Shown piece by piece: positions 36,419 through 44,050 of a DNA stretch of 64,000 nt (within the stretch, counting starts at the first letter, position 1; each line of letters opens with the position of its first letter). The notes under the pieces were generated by a model that ran no database searches, had not been told where the DNA came from, and saw only the letters and a list, made by a program, of their open reading frames with translations. The translations under genes and the position numbers were made by a program. Location: positions 496,001 to 560,000 of the forward strand of contig OZ219799.1 in NCBI GenBank assembly GCA_964291275.2, given 5' to 3'. This DNA comes from Bin80 sp964291275 (lineage in GTDB: Bacteria; Bacteroidota; Rhodothermia; Rhodothermales; Bin80).

Positions 36419-38020
36419 GAGCTAGTTGCAAAACCCATTTTGTTGCAACTGGTGAATCGGCCAATTCGGGACATAAATGGGTCTGATTTTCTTGGAATAC
36501 GTGAATGATTGGCCTGTGTTCACCGCTTTCTTCGAAGCTGTGGGTGATTGACCTTCAACGAGGTGTTAACTTGGAGAATTTTGTCCACGATCCGTGCGGA
36601 CTCTACGCATCGATCCCACGGCTTCTGTATTCCAGAACCCCCCAATTCTGTACGCGACCACTCGACGATCCGGTTTAGTGGACCATCCGCAGCAGTTGAT
36701 CCACCGTGAGCACAACAATTCCAAACATCAGGTGACACATCACTTTGCTGTGCCCACGCACCCGTACATGGCGTCCACCAAACTCATCTTTGAGTCGTCC
36801 AAAGACCCGCTCCACGGTCGAACGTTCCTTGTAGCGCGCCCGCTCAGGTGGAATAAACCCGGCACTGCGCTGTGCCTTCTGCTCACGACGGTGCGCCGCC
36901 TTTCGATTACGCGGATTCGTGTCAATGATCGGCACATGTCCCGCTGCCGTACTGTGTGCGTGAATCTCCTTCGCGTCATACGCACTATCCATGAGATCAT
37001 AGCAGTTGTCCACCCGCTCACCCGTCATGGTCGCCAATGGAATGGCCGCTTGGCTATCGTGCAGGGACGCGGAAGATAGCATACAGCTGATCGGAATCCC
37101 GCCGTCTGCTGCATCTATATGTAGCTTATATCCCGTCCAGGATTGCGTATGCCCTTTCGCATTTCGCTTGCTCCCCACCGTGCACGCCTTGGGCAAATCC
37201 GCCAACATCTCCGCTTTGTTCATGGTACGCTGGCGCTCCAAACGCGTGGGGACCTTTGGACGTTCCTCCCCCTTCCGTGGACGCCCACGCTTGCGTTTCA
37301 CCGGTTCCGGCGCCTTTTTCTTCGGCACCGGCTTCTCTCTTGCCTCAATCGCCGTCGAATCCCGCGAAATATGGCCCACCAACGAATCCGCGTAGCTCTC
37401 CTGAATCAAGACTTCGTGGATCCGTGTCGGTAACTCGGACTCCGCAAACTCCTTGAACGCACGGGAAAATGTGGACGCACTGGGCACATCCCGCTGCCGC
37501 GACCAACCACACATCGACCGAAGCAATGGGTCCGAAAGTAGGCGCTCTCGCAATCCGGCAGTCGTCGGAATATTCAAGACCATCTTGGCCAAAAACGACC
37601 GTGCAAGCGAAACCCGAGACGCCAGCGGGCGCCCCGGCGTACGGAACGAGGTGCGGGACAGAAAATCCTCTACACACGCCATCTCGAATACCAACAACAA
37701 CTTCTGGTACCGTTTGGGCAACGAACCAAATTCCTCCTCCACCCAAGGAAACAATTCTCGTTGGCAGGCAATATAAAAACCTCGTGTTTTCTTCCTAAGG
37801 GACATGGGAGACTCCGGTTTTCGTGGAAAATTTCGACACTGATTGATACGAAATCCGGGGGACTCCGGTCCCTTTTTTAGGCCTATCGAGGGATGTTCCT
37901 ATGCTCGGGGCGGATACAAATCCCAATCACAATCGCCTCCTCTACCCGGAGGCACCAACCAGAAACCATGACCTCAAAATTCCAAAAAATCCCCCGATTT
38001 GGGAGTTTTGCAACTGGCTC
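36419..38020 (-). mobile_element. IS5-type insertion sequence (about 1.6 kb)
   Basis: Terminal inverted repeats are visible: left 36419-36436 (GAGCTAGTTGCAAAACCC) and right, in reverse complement, from 38020 inward (GAGCCAGTTGCAAAACTC), matching at 16 of 18 bases. ATTT lies immediately outside both ends (36415-36418 and 38021-38024), consistent with a 4-bp target duplication. One transposase gene fills most of the element. The repeat core GTTGCAACTGG occurs again internally at 36442. Confidence 0.85.
36675..37805 (-). CDS. IS5-family DDE transposase
   Basis: 376 residues. An N-terminal DUF772-type region includes SMCGWSRQRDVPSASTFSRAF. The first catalytic Asp is probably in HISRDSTAIEAREK, the second in DSAYDAKEIH, and the Glu in RSTVERVFGRLKDEFG. 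A basic, Pro-rich linker (KKKAPEPVKRKRGRPRKG) separates the parts. The frame is full length and uninterrupted, so it could be active. It has its own flanking inverted repeats. Confidence 0.9.
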   Translation of the reverse strand: MSLRKKTRGFYIACQRELFPWVEEEFGSLPKRYQKLLLVFEMACVEDFLSRTSFRTPGRPLASRVSLARSFLAKMVLNIPTTAGLRERLLSDPLLRSMCGWSRQRDVPSASTFSRAFKEFAESELPTRIHEVLIQESYADSLVGHISRDSTAIEAREKPVPKKKAPEPVKRKRGRPRKGEERPKVPTRLERQRTMNKAEMLADLPKACTVGSKRNAKGHTQSWTGYKLHIDAADGGIPISCMLSSASLHDSQAAIPLATMTGERVDNCYDLMDSAYDAKEIHAHSTAAGHVPIIDTNPRNRKAAHRREQKAQRSAGFIPPERARYKERSTVERVFGRLKDEFGGRHVRVRGHSKVMCHLMFGIVVLTVDQLLRMVH

Positions 38021-38047
38021 ATTTGATAAACTTTTTTGGTTTGAGTC

Positions 38048-38329
38048 ATGATTTGGTTTATAGTTCCCGTTGTTGCTATTATAGCTCCTTTCCTTTACTT
38101 CGCATATTCCCAGTGGGTAGACCTTAAGAAGGCGCAAGTTGGATCCTCCTATACGGAGGACCATACTGCGCGTCTGATTGAAACCGAAGACGCACTCGCG
38201 GCCGCGCAGCGGCGTATTGAGAATCTGGAGACAATCGTAGTCAATCGGCTATTGGAAGCCCCATCCTCGGAGGACGGCGTGGTGCAAGCAGATGCATCTG
38301 AACTCATAGCGCAAAACACTCCAAGTTAA
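38048..38329 (+). CDS. Small membrane protein with coiled coil (PspB-like layout)
   Basis: 93 residues: one N-terminal transmembrane helix (about 2-22), then a predicted coiled coil (about 43-68, LIETEDALAAAQRRIENLETIV) and an acidic tail. The layout resembles phage-shock protein B, but sequence similarity is not established. The ATG is only 27 bp from the IS5 end, so the native upstream sequence has probably been replaced and expression may depend on the element. No PspA or PspC gene is adjacent. Confidence 0.5.
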   Translation: MIWFIVPVVAIIAPFLYFAYSQWVDLKKAQVGSSYTEDHTARLIETEDALAAAQRRIENLETIVVNRLLEAPSSEDGVVQADASELIAQNTPS

Positions 38330-38783
38330 GTGTGGGAATTATTTAATAGGTTCCACCACGAATATTGTGAGTAAAGGTGAAAAATTTAAAAAATGGGCGC
38401 GTATTTCATCAAACCTTAGGCTCTGCTGTGTGGGAGCCCGAGTTTGAGGATACCATCCCGACCTTCATGCCCCGTAAGGCATTAGCGCCCATCAACGGGA
38501 CGCTCATCAACGAGTATGGTAGCTGAACAGACGCTTTCTCCCCCGTCTTGCATATCCATATCGAAGCAGACCAAAGCACAGCACAGATATGGATAACCAA
38601 TAGTAGCCTACGTCATAAACCACCCCGGCAGGATGTGCCCTGCAAAATTCCACACAATTGCAGCAGATTGACAAGTCTTGGCCTTGACTGCAAATCGAGT
38701 CTCTTGCAGCAGACAGCAGCTATTGTGCAACATTCAATAGTATTTGCCTTATAATGCATACCCCGTCATGTTGCTAGCAACCG
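38330..38783. other. Gene-poor stretch, 454 bp
   Basis: No convincing gene. A plus-strand open frame ending at the TGA at 38524-38526 reads EFEDTIPTFMPRKALAP and looks protein-like, but it has no good start and is about 43 codons long; it may be a relic. Nothing else was recognised. Confidence 0.3.
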
Positions 38784-39005
38784 ATGTTAATTCTGGAACC
38801 CATATACTGCAAAACTCGTGGGGAAGCTCGAAAAGAGATGGAGCGGAGACGTGCGGCAGATTCAGAAGGCGTAATTGTTAAGTGTGATAAGTCTCCGTAC
38901 GGAGGATTCCGCGTGTACAGTATCCCTGTTGACAGCTATGTCGACGACTTGTTAGACCCCATCCTAAAGCCTCCTAAGTCTGGACGATATGCAGCGCATC
39001 TGTGA
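38784..39005 (+). CDS. Hypothetical protein, 73 residues
   Basis: A short soluble protein with no signal or membrane segment. It has a charged helix near the start (RGEARKEMERRRAADSEG) followed by a beta-rich part ending in DLLDPILKPP. I do not recognise a family. Its stop overlaps the region just before the start of the next gene, so the two probably form one transcript. The gene lies in the accessory region between the IS5 element and restriction-like debris. Confidence 0.5.
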   Translation: MLILEPIYCKTRGEARKEMERRRAADSEGVIVKCDKSPYGGFRVYSIPVDSYVDDLLDPILKPPKSGRYAAHL

Positions 39006-39007
39006 TT

Positions 39008-39481
39008 ATGTCTGACAAAAGCAACGACGACGGCACTGGTAGCAGGGATCAGTCCGTCCAGCCTTACACCGACGACTCACGCGTACAAGAATCGTCCACC
39101 GAGGTTGCGGCCTTAATTGCGCTTGAAGACAAAAGACTGGAGAGCCAGAACTTGCGCATGGAGGTCACGGCGCAAGCCATCGCGGCTGGCGATGCCGCAG
39201 ACCAACGCCAATATGAGTATTCTCTAGCAAGACTAAATCTGAATGCTGAAAATCGTGACAAGCAGCGGAGAATCCTATCTCAAGTATTGTGGGCTGGCAT
39301 CATAATCCCCTTTGTCTTTGGGGGTATAACTCTTGGAATGGCATTTTGGGGAACTGAAGCACAAAGCGAGACCGCATCTAGATTTCTAGATACTATAGTT
39401 AAGGCAATAGGTGGAATAGGCTTTTATCTTGTAGGAAGAGCCATATACCGGTATACCACGAGAGACACGCAGGGCAATTGA
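39008..39481 (+). CDS. Hypothetical membrane protein with coiled coil
   Basis: 157 residues from the ATG at 39008 (a GTG at 39002 overlaps the upstream gene by 4 bp). The N-terminal half is polar and helical, with heptad-like spacing around ALEDKRLESQNLRMEV. Two hydrophobic segments follow (about 96-115 and 129-148). The family is not recognised. Tight linkage to the preceding small gene suggests a two-gene unit of unknown function. Confidence 0.55.
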   Translation: MSDKSNDDGTGSRDQSVQPYTDDSRVQESSTEVAALIALEDKRLESQNLRMEVTAQAIAAGDAADQRQYEYSLARLNLNAENRDKQRRILSQVLWAGIIIPFVFGGITLGMAFWGTEAQSETASRFLDTIVKAIGGIGFYLVGRAIYRYTTRDTQGN

Positions 39482-39501
39482 ATTGCAAAGGGATTGTCCC
39501 A

Positions 39502-39980
39502 CTAGAATATCTCGCGCTGACTTAATCCCCACGTTGCCCGCGAAGGTGTGTTGAATCGTTTGCCGCCCAGAATCTCGGCCACGGTGAGCATCCGTATACG
39601 CGGATAATCGCGACCTAAGGCCTCAAACGATCCGGCTTCGGCCATGAACCGGCCAAACGTTGCGGTCTGAAGCACAATCAGTCCGGCCATGCGAGCGCGG
39701 TTATCTTCCAGCAGGCCCCGCAACTCGCGCAACACACCAAGGCCCACGTGCTTACCGCCCAAACGTTGCGGTCTGGCGTTTGCCGGGCGGGTTAAGCACA
39801 ATGATGCCGGTTATCTTCCAGCAGGCCCCGCAACTCGCGCAACACACCAAGGCCCACGTGCTTACCGCCCTTGACCTCTAGAATCATGCTCTGCAAGTTT
39901 TTTCTCGCCGTACATGGGAAAGTATATGCGCCCGTCAACGCCGCCGTCTGCGTCAGCGGAAGGGTGACCTGCCTCAGCAA
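39502..39980 (-). pseudogene. Decayed Mrr-like restriction-nuclease domain fragments
   Basis: Minus-strand fragments resemble the nuclease domain found at the C-terminus of some DNA methyltransferases: ILEVKGGKHVGLGVLREL (with the EVK-type catalytic Glu-x-Lys), RGLLEDNRARMAGLIVLQ, and YPRIRMLTVAEILGGKRFNTP near the end. The pieces are in two frames and part of them is duplicated in tandem (39655-39870), so no full protein can be made. No intact methyltransferase remains nearby. Assignment rests on motif similarity by eye. Confidence 0.55.
39655..39870. repeat. Imperfect tandem duplication within the nuclease relic
   Basis: A 63-bp block at 39698-39760 recurs exactly at 39808-39870, and the preceding AACGTTGCGGTCTG also recurs (about 39656 and 39762). 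The unit is about 105-110 bp; the segment between the conserved parts differs. The duplication lies inside the decayed gene. Confidence 0.85.
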
Positions 39981-40350
39981 CTCCTCTAACCCAGCACGGC
40001 ATCAGCCGGTGCCTCTCCAGACAGCTACAGGAGCGCGTCAAACAGTTTTCGCGTTGATTGGCTATTATTGAGCCCGCTGCAAGCAGGTTGTTGCGTGCGA
40101 GTGCGCCGACTTTGCATTCACTGGGCGCACCTTATTCATCAACCGAAATGGGCCACTTGGTTTTCTTTCCGAAATGAAGCGAGCGCTGCTCACACCGCAA
40201 GCCGTAATTACTAGCGTGAGATCGCTTGTGTGTCTAGTTGCACCAGAGATCCCAACAGGTGAAGGTTGGCTGCCAAGACAGCAGTCGCAACGGCATGATT
40301 GAAATCTTCCTTGCTCATCCACATGCCAAGTATCTGTCCGAGAGTGTCAC
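39981..40350. other. Gene-poor stretch, 370 bp, with one small open frame
   Basis: A 37-codon minus-strand frame (40324 to 40211) reads MSKEDFNHAVATAVLAANLHLLG. The AVLAANLHLLG part loosely resembles the C-terminus of the ISNCY-type transposase at 59.8 kb (VVAANVHRLG), so it may be a transposase relic, but this is weak. Nothing else was recognised. Confidence 0.3.
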
Positions 40351-41241
40351 TCAGACTCCATCGCGTAGTGCAGCATGAACTGCACGTGTGATAGAAGCTC
40401 CTAGGGCAGCAGAGTCCGTCCCATCCTCCAATCCCTCAATTAAGATGATCAGCACATACGGTGGGGCGTTGTGTGGGTATATGATTGCGGCATCGTGGTG
40501 GATCCGGGTGATCTGTCCGGTTTTGTGGGCCACGCGTGTATTTTCCGACAGTCCGGCAGGAATCATTTCGTTGAATTGCTGATCCAAGAGTATGTCGATC
40601 ATACTGGTGTCAGCTGTCGCATTCACCGCCTGGCCTCGGCAGATGGCTTCCATGAGGGTTGCGAGGGCACGAGCTGTGGTCGAATTGCTGAGGCCTAGAT
40701 CGAATGCTTTAAGGTCCTCAACCCCTCGGAGCACCCGCATGCCGGGAGCACCGAGAGAGTCGACTGTTTCCTGAATAGACTCGGCTCCTAGGAAATCAAT
40801 CAGGAGGTTAGTGGCGAGGTTGGACGACACGGTGATCATTTGGTAGACCAATTCCGAGATCGTCATGCGATCGCCCAGACGCTCATAAATGGCATCATCG
40901 GTATCCTCTTCGATGCTGTAGAGTGATCCATCTACGATCGAGTGAAAGGAGTTTTGAATCTCAAGGGTTGAATCTAAAACCAGGTGTCCTGCCTGCACTC
41001 TCTTCCAGACTTCAATCATGACTGGCACCTTCATGGTACTAGCAGCATGAAAAGAGCGATCGCTAAGGATGTCCAGAGTAGTCTGCGTACTGGCATCCCG
41101 AACGGCTACGGCAACGGTAGCACCAGGGTATTCGCTGATGACCGATTGCACCGCATCTTGCAACGTGGTCGATTGGTTGCATGCGGTTGCAGACCCACAG
41201 ATCAGGGCCAGCACCATGAGTTTGAGGTGTGGATGAAACAC
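40351..41241 (-). CDS. Class A beta-lactamase-related serine hydrolase, lipoprotein
   Basis: 296 residues. A lipobox ending at Cys21 predicts a lipid-anchored envelope protein. The serine hydrolase motifs are present: SxxK at Ser68-Lys71 (STMK), an SxN motif at Ser139-Asn141 (SSN), a possible general base Glu in RGVEDLKAF and KTG at 240-242. These match class A beta-lactamases and the broader beta-lactamase2 family. Whether it hydrolyses beta-lactams is not determined; the SSN variant and unusual omega loop call for caution. It starts 7 bp after hisG, probably in the same transcript. Confidence 0.85.
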   Translation of the reverse strand: MFHPHLKLMVLALICGSATACNQSTTLQDAVQSVISEYPGATVAVAVRDASTQTTLDILSDRSFHAASTMKVPVMIEVWKRVQAGHLVLDSTLEIQNSFHSIVDGSLYSIEEDTDDAIYERLGDRMTISELVYQMITVSSNLATNLLIDFLGAESIQETVDSLGAPGMRVLRGVEDLKAFDLGLSNSTTARALATLMEAICRGQAVNATADTSMIDILLDQQFNEMIPAGLSENTRVAHKTGQITRIHHDAAIIYPHNAPPYVLIILIEGLEDGTDSAALGASITRAVHAALRDGV

Positions 41242-41248
41242 AAATTTA

Positions 41249-42097
41249 TCAGATTCTACAGGTTCGAATATCGGTAACTAAAATGCCTTTTGCACCGAGT
41301 TTCTCAAGATCGTCCATAATCCGGTTGGCGTCCTTGCGATTAGCCATTGCTTTAACTGCGATCCAGTCTGGCTTACTTAGTGGAGCAATGGTCGGGGATT
41401 CAATACCGGGCGTAACCACACAGGCCTCTTTAAGTGATGTGCGTGGACAATCATACTCGACCATAACATAGGTTCTGGCGAGGAGTATTCCCTGGAGCCG
41501 TCGCACGAAAAGATCCGCAGCGGTCTTGGCTTCAAGAATTCCTGCACGTCCAACCAATAATGCTTCAGTTTCCAGGATAGGTTCGCCAATCATGGACAGT
41601 TGTGCTTCTTCCAGTGTACGTCCTGTCTGGACAAGGTCAGCGATCACATCTGCCACCCCCAACTGAATGGACACCTCGACTGCCCCGTCAAGCGGCACAA
41701 TCTCGGCCTGAATATTTCTTTTTGCCAGATCAAGAGAAACCAAATGTCTAAACGAAGTAGCAATGCGTAGCCCGGCGAAATTATTAGGGCTAAGGTTTTG
41801 ATTGCGGGGGCCTGCGTAGCACAGTCGGGCCATTCCAAAACCTAGGGGAAGAACTTCTTCAAGGTTGGCCTGCTGTTCAATCAGAAAATCTCGACCAATG
41901 ATCCCTAAATCCAGGACACCGTTGCTAATGTAGGTTGCAATATCACGTGGTCGCAGGAAGTAGAACAGGGTTTCGTTATTAGCATCCCGGACACGCAATT
42001 CACGCCCTGATCGTTGGCATCGGTAGCCCGCTGTCTTAATGAGCTCTATCGAGTCGTTAGCAAGGGCGCCCTTGTTGGGTAATGCAATTTGCAGCAT
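41249..42097 (-). CDS. hisG: ATP phosphoribosyltransferase, long form
   Basis: First enzyme of histidine synthesis, joining ATP and PRPP. The 282-residue length includes the C-terminal ACT-like regulatory domain of the long HisG form, so no HisZ partner is expected. Signature segments are IALPNKGALANDSIELIKTAG, GIIGRDFLIE and ADLVQTGRTLEEA. hisE lies 15 bp upstream; together they supply the first two steps of the pathway. The remaining his genes are not in the window. Confidence 0.95.
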   Translation of the reverse strand: MLQIALPNKGALANDSIELIKTAGYRCQRSGRELRVRDANNETLFYFLRPRDIATYISNGVLDLGIIGRDFLIEQQANLEEVLPLGFGMARLCYAGPRNQNLSPNNFAGLRIATSFRHLVSLDLAKRNIQAEIVPLDGAVEVSIQLGVADVIADLVQTGRTLEEAQLSMIGEPILETEALLVGRAGILEAKTAADLFVRRLQGILLARTYVMVEYDCPRTSLKEACVVTPGIESPTIAPLSKPDWIAVKAMANRKDANRIMDDLEKLGAKGILVTDIRTCRI

Positions 42098-42112
42098 TTG
42101 GATACTGTTGAC

Positions 42113-42376
42113 CTAAAGATGGCGATAAACGTCTTCCAACGACAGATTGCAGGCCAGCATCATGACTTGAATGTGATATAGCAGTTGGGAGATTTCTTCG
42201 GCAGTGCACTCACGGGTCTCATGGTTTGCGGCCATCCATACTTCTGCTGCCTCCTCCAGAATTTTTTTGCCAATCTCATGAGTCCCCGCATTGACTGTCT
42301 GTACCGTGCCAGACGTCGGATCCTGTCGACGTACCTTATCCTCCAGTTCCTGGAAAAGATCTTCGAATCGTTTCAT
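42113..42376 (-). CDS. hisE: Phosphoribosyl-ATP pyrophosphatase
   Basis: 87 residues from the ATG at 42376; TTG/GTG starts further upstream would add 16 residues not typical of HisE. It removes pyrophosphate from phosphoribosyl-ATP. The MazG-like fold is marked by IGKKILEEAAEVWMAA and EEISQLLYHIQVMM with metal-binding Glu residues. It precedes hisG by 15 bp, as part of a short his operon that also seems to include the beta-lactamase-like gene. Confidence 0.92.
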   Translation of the reverse strand: MKRFEDLFQELEDKVRRQDPTSGTVQTVNAGTHEIGKKILEEAAEVWMAANHETRECTAEEISQLLYHIQVMMLACNLSLEDVYRHL

Positions 42377-42507
42377 TTCAACAATACTGGGCTGGCTTGC
42401 TTTGCTTGGAATGTAACGCACCAATCTGTGTGGAGCTTATTGTAGGGCTTCCGTGATTGAAATGCAGCTTGTACGCCAGCTACCAATATTCGGATCAAAC
42501 GGTGGAA

Positions 42508-42545
42508 GGTAAACAAAAGGGCCAGATCACACGATGCCGGCCCTT
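42508..42545 (-). terminator. Intrinsic terminator of the small gene at 42630
   Basis: On the minus strand, AAGGGCC (42545-42539) pairs with GGCCCTT (42523-42517), a perfect 7-bp stem with a 15-nt loop, followed by TTGTTTAC. It lies about 85 bp beyond the stop of the 78-residue gene. Confidence 0.6.
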
Positions 42546-42629
42546 GGAATCAAAAACTTTTGGTTTATACCCACGAGGAATGGGCATGCAACCGTCAGCG
42601 GTGTCTGTATTGTAGAACCGGTATTCCGG

Positions 42630-42866
42630 CTATGCCTTTACCGTTTCCGCAAGTAAGCGATTGAGGTGAGGTGCTGAGCGGCCGCCTGTGCCTACAAGAG
42701 AATCATCGAAAAATGCAATGAAGGCAGAGCGTTCCAGCGGATTCGACTCGAAAGATTCCAAGGCGGAGAGGAATCGTTTCCAGAGTGGCTCCTCAATCTG
42801 GCCAGCCAAGTATCGTGCAAAAAGATGCACCATCGGGTTCGAGTGTTTGGCTTTCTTGTTTGGCAT
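42630..42866 (-). CDS. Hypothetical protein, 78 residues
   Basis: Small, mostly helical, slightly basic protein starting MPNKKAKHSNPMVHLFAR, with FLSALESFESNPLERSAFIAFF in the middle. It has no signal peptide, membrane segment or recognised domain. A plausible terminator follows at 42508-42545, which supports a real, separately transcribed gene. It sits between the his genes and the radical SAM gene. Confidence 0.5.
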   Translation of the reverse strand: MPNKKAKHSNPMVHLFARYLAGQIEEPLWKRFLSALESFESNPLERSAFIAFFDDSLVGTGGRSAPHLNRLLAETVKA

Positions 42867-42997
42867 TGTATCAGTTAAATGTCAGTGCTTGGAAATCTCT
42901 ACAGCAAAAATCGGGCCAAAGTTGCGTTTTACGTTCACGAGGTTGAAACACCTACACAAAACAGGCAGGATATACGCAATTAATAGGGATTATAGCC

Positions 42998-43927
42998 TCA
43001 AAAGGGAGGCTCAAAGCCGGCTTTGCCCTCTTCAAGGGTTAATCCATAGTCATCTAAGCAAAGGGCGAGTGTATGTCGCCATGCGCTGTATCGCTGTAAG
43101 TATTCGTGTGGCAGAGACGTCAGGTCACAGCCGAGTTTTTGTGACATGATGTTGAGGGCGTCATCCCGCGTCATGGCTACAAACCTACCCCTGTTGAAAT
43201 GAAAAGCCTGTGATACGAAACGCCCGACTCCGGTAGAAACAAGTTGCTCAGCAAACTTTATTGGGTTGTGCAGCCAAAGTAATGGTGTCAGTGTGACGCA
43301 GGTTGAAATTCCATACGATGCCACTGCGCTGATTGCTTCTAGCCGTTGATGATTCCCGGGACACTTCGGTTCGAACGTGCGCCGCACAGATTCGTCATCC
43401 GTAGTGATGGTCATGTTTATCTGTACGCTGCCGCCGTTTTCAACGATAGCCTGATAGAGATCCAAATCACGGACTACATCCGGGCCGCGTGTTTGAACCA
43501 CCAGTTTGGGGCGCGGCTTATGGTCAGAGTTTGTCTCGGTGTTTGTAGCTTTTCCAGCCAGTATTTCCAGGACTGCACGAGTGAGCCCCAGCTTGCGCTC
43601 AAGAGGTTGATAGGGGTCCGTGACACTGCTCATGTAAATCCGTTTTCCGTCCAGGCAACGGCTATTGCGGCGAAGTTTTCGGTTGAGGTTATCTGCTGCA
43701 TTCTCCTTAACACGAACCCAGTAACCCCAATTGTCCCGGTGGTATGGACTCCTGGAAAAGAACGCTGCGTAGCAGTACGTGCAACCAAAAGCACAACCGG
43801 AGTATGGGTTGAGGGAATAGTCATAAGCTTCGATAAAGCCGGTTGCCCGTGTCAAAATGTTCGAAGTTTTGCCATAGGTGATGTCGTCCAGTTGCCCTAA
43901 GCGTTGGGGTTTGAGGTTAGCGTCCAT
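42998..43927 (-). CDS. Radical SAM protein of the spore-photoproduct-lyase-like (PA0069/Rv2578c) family
   Basis: 309 residues from the ATG at 43927; an earlier ATG at 43993 would add 22 atypical residues. The radical SAM cluster is CAFGCTYC (CxxxCxxC), set in NPYSGCAFGCTYCYA. The family also shows ILTRATGFIEAYDYSLNP and SSVTDPYQPLERKLGLTR. The reaction is unknown; relatives are annotated as spore photoproduct lyase-like but lack proof of that activity. The gene is 57 bp or more downstream of the TonB receptor and may be in the same transcript. Confidence 0.85.
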   Translation of the reverse strand: MDANLKPQRLGQLDDITYGKTSNILTRATGFIEAYDYSLNPYSGCAFGCTYCYAAFFSRSPYHRDNWGYWVRVKENAADNLNRKLRRNSRCLDGKRIYMSSVTDPYQPLERKLGLTRAVLEILAGKATNTETNSDHKPRPKLVVQTRGPDVVRDLDLYQAIVENGGSVQINMTITTDDESVRRTFEPKCPGNHQRLEAISAVASYGISTCVTLTPLLWLHNPIKFAEQLVSTGVGRFVSQAFHFNRGRFVAMTRDDALNIMSQKLGCDLTSLPHEYLQRYSAWRHTLALCLDDYGLTLEEGKAGFEPPF

Positions 43928-44050
43928 CGAAAGTAGTTGATCCTCAGTTGAGCAGATAGGCGGGCATCGCCGAGGTGCCCAAGTCCTCCTCACGCTCGAC
44001 GAAGATGTGCGCAGACGAGCAGCATCTATGAGCCGGAGCGGCAGACAAGA

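Noticed and set aside
40211..40324. A 37-codon frame as a real small gene
   Set aside because: Similarity to a transposase C-terminus is limited to about ten residues; kept only as a note under the gene-poor stretch.
40351..41241. Calling this an antibiotic-resistance gene outright
   Set aside because: The serine hydrolase motifs fit class A beta-lactamases, but the SSN variant and location behind his genes do not show activity on beta-lactams.
41258..41275. A GGTTCGAAT segment suggesting a tRNA T-arm
   Set aside because: No acceptor, D or anticodon stems could be paired around it, and it lies at the start of the hisG 3' region.
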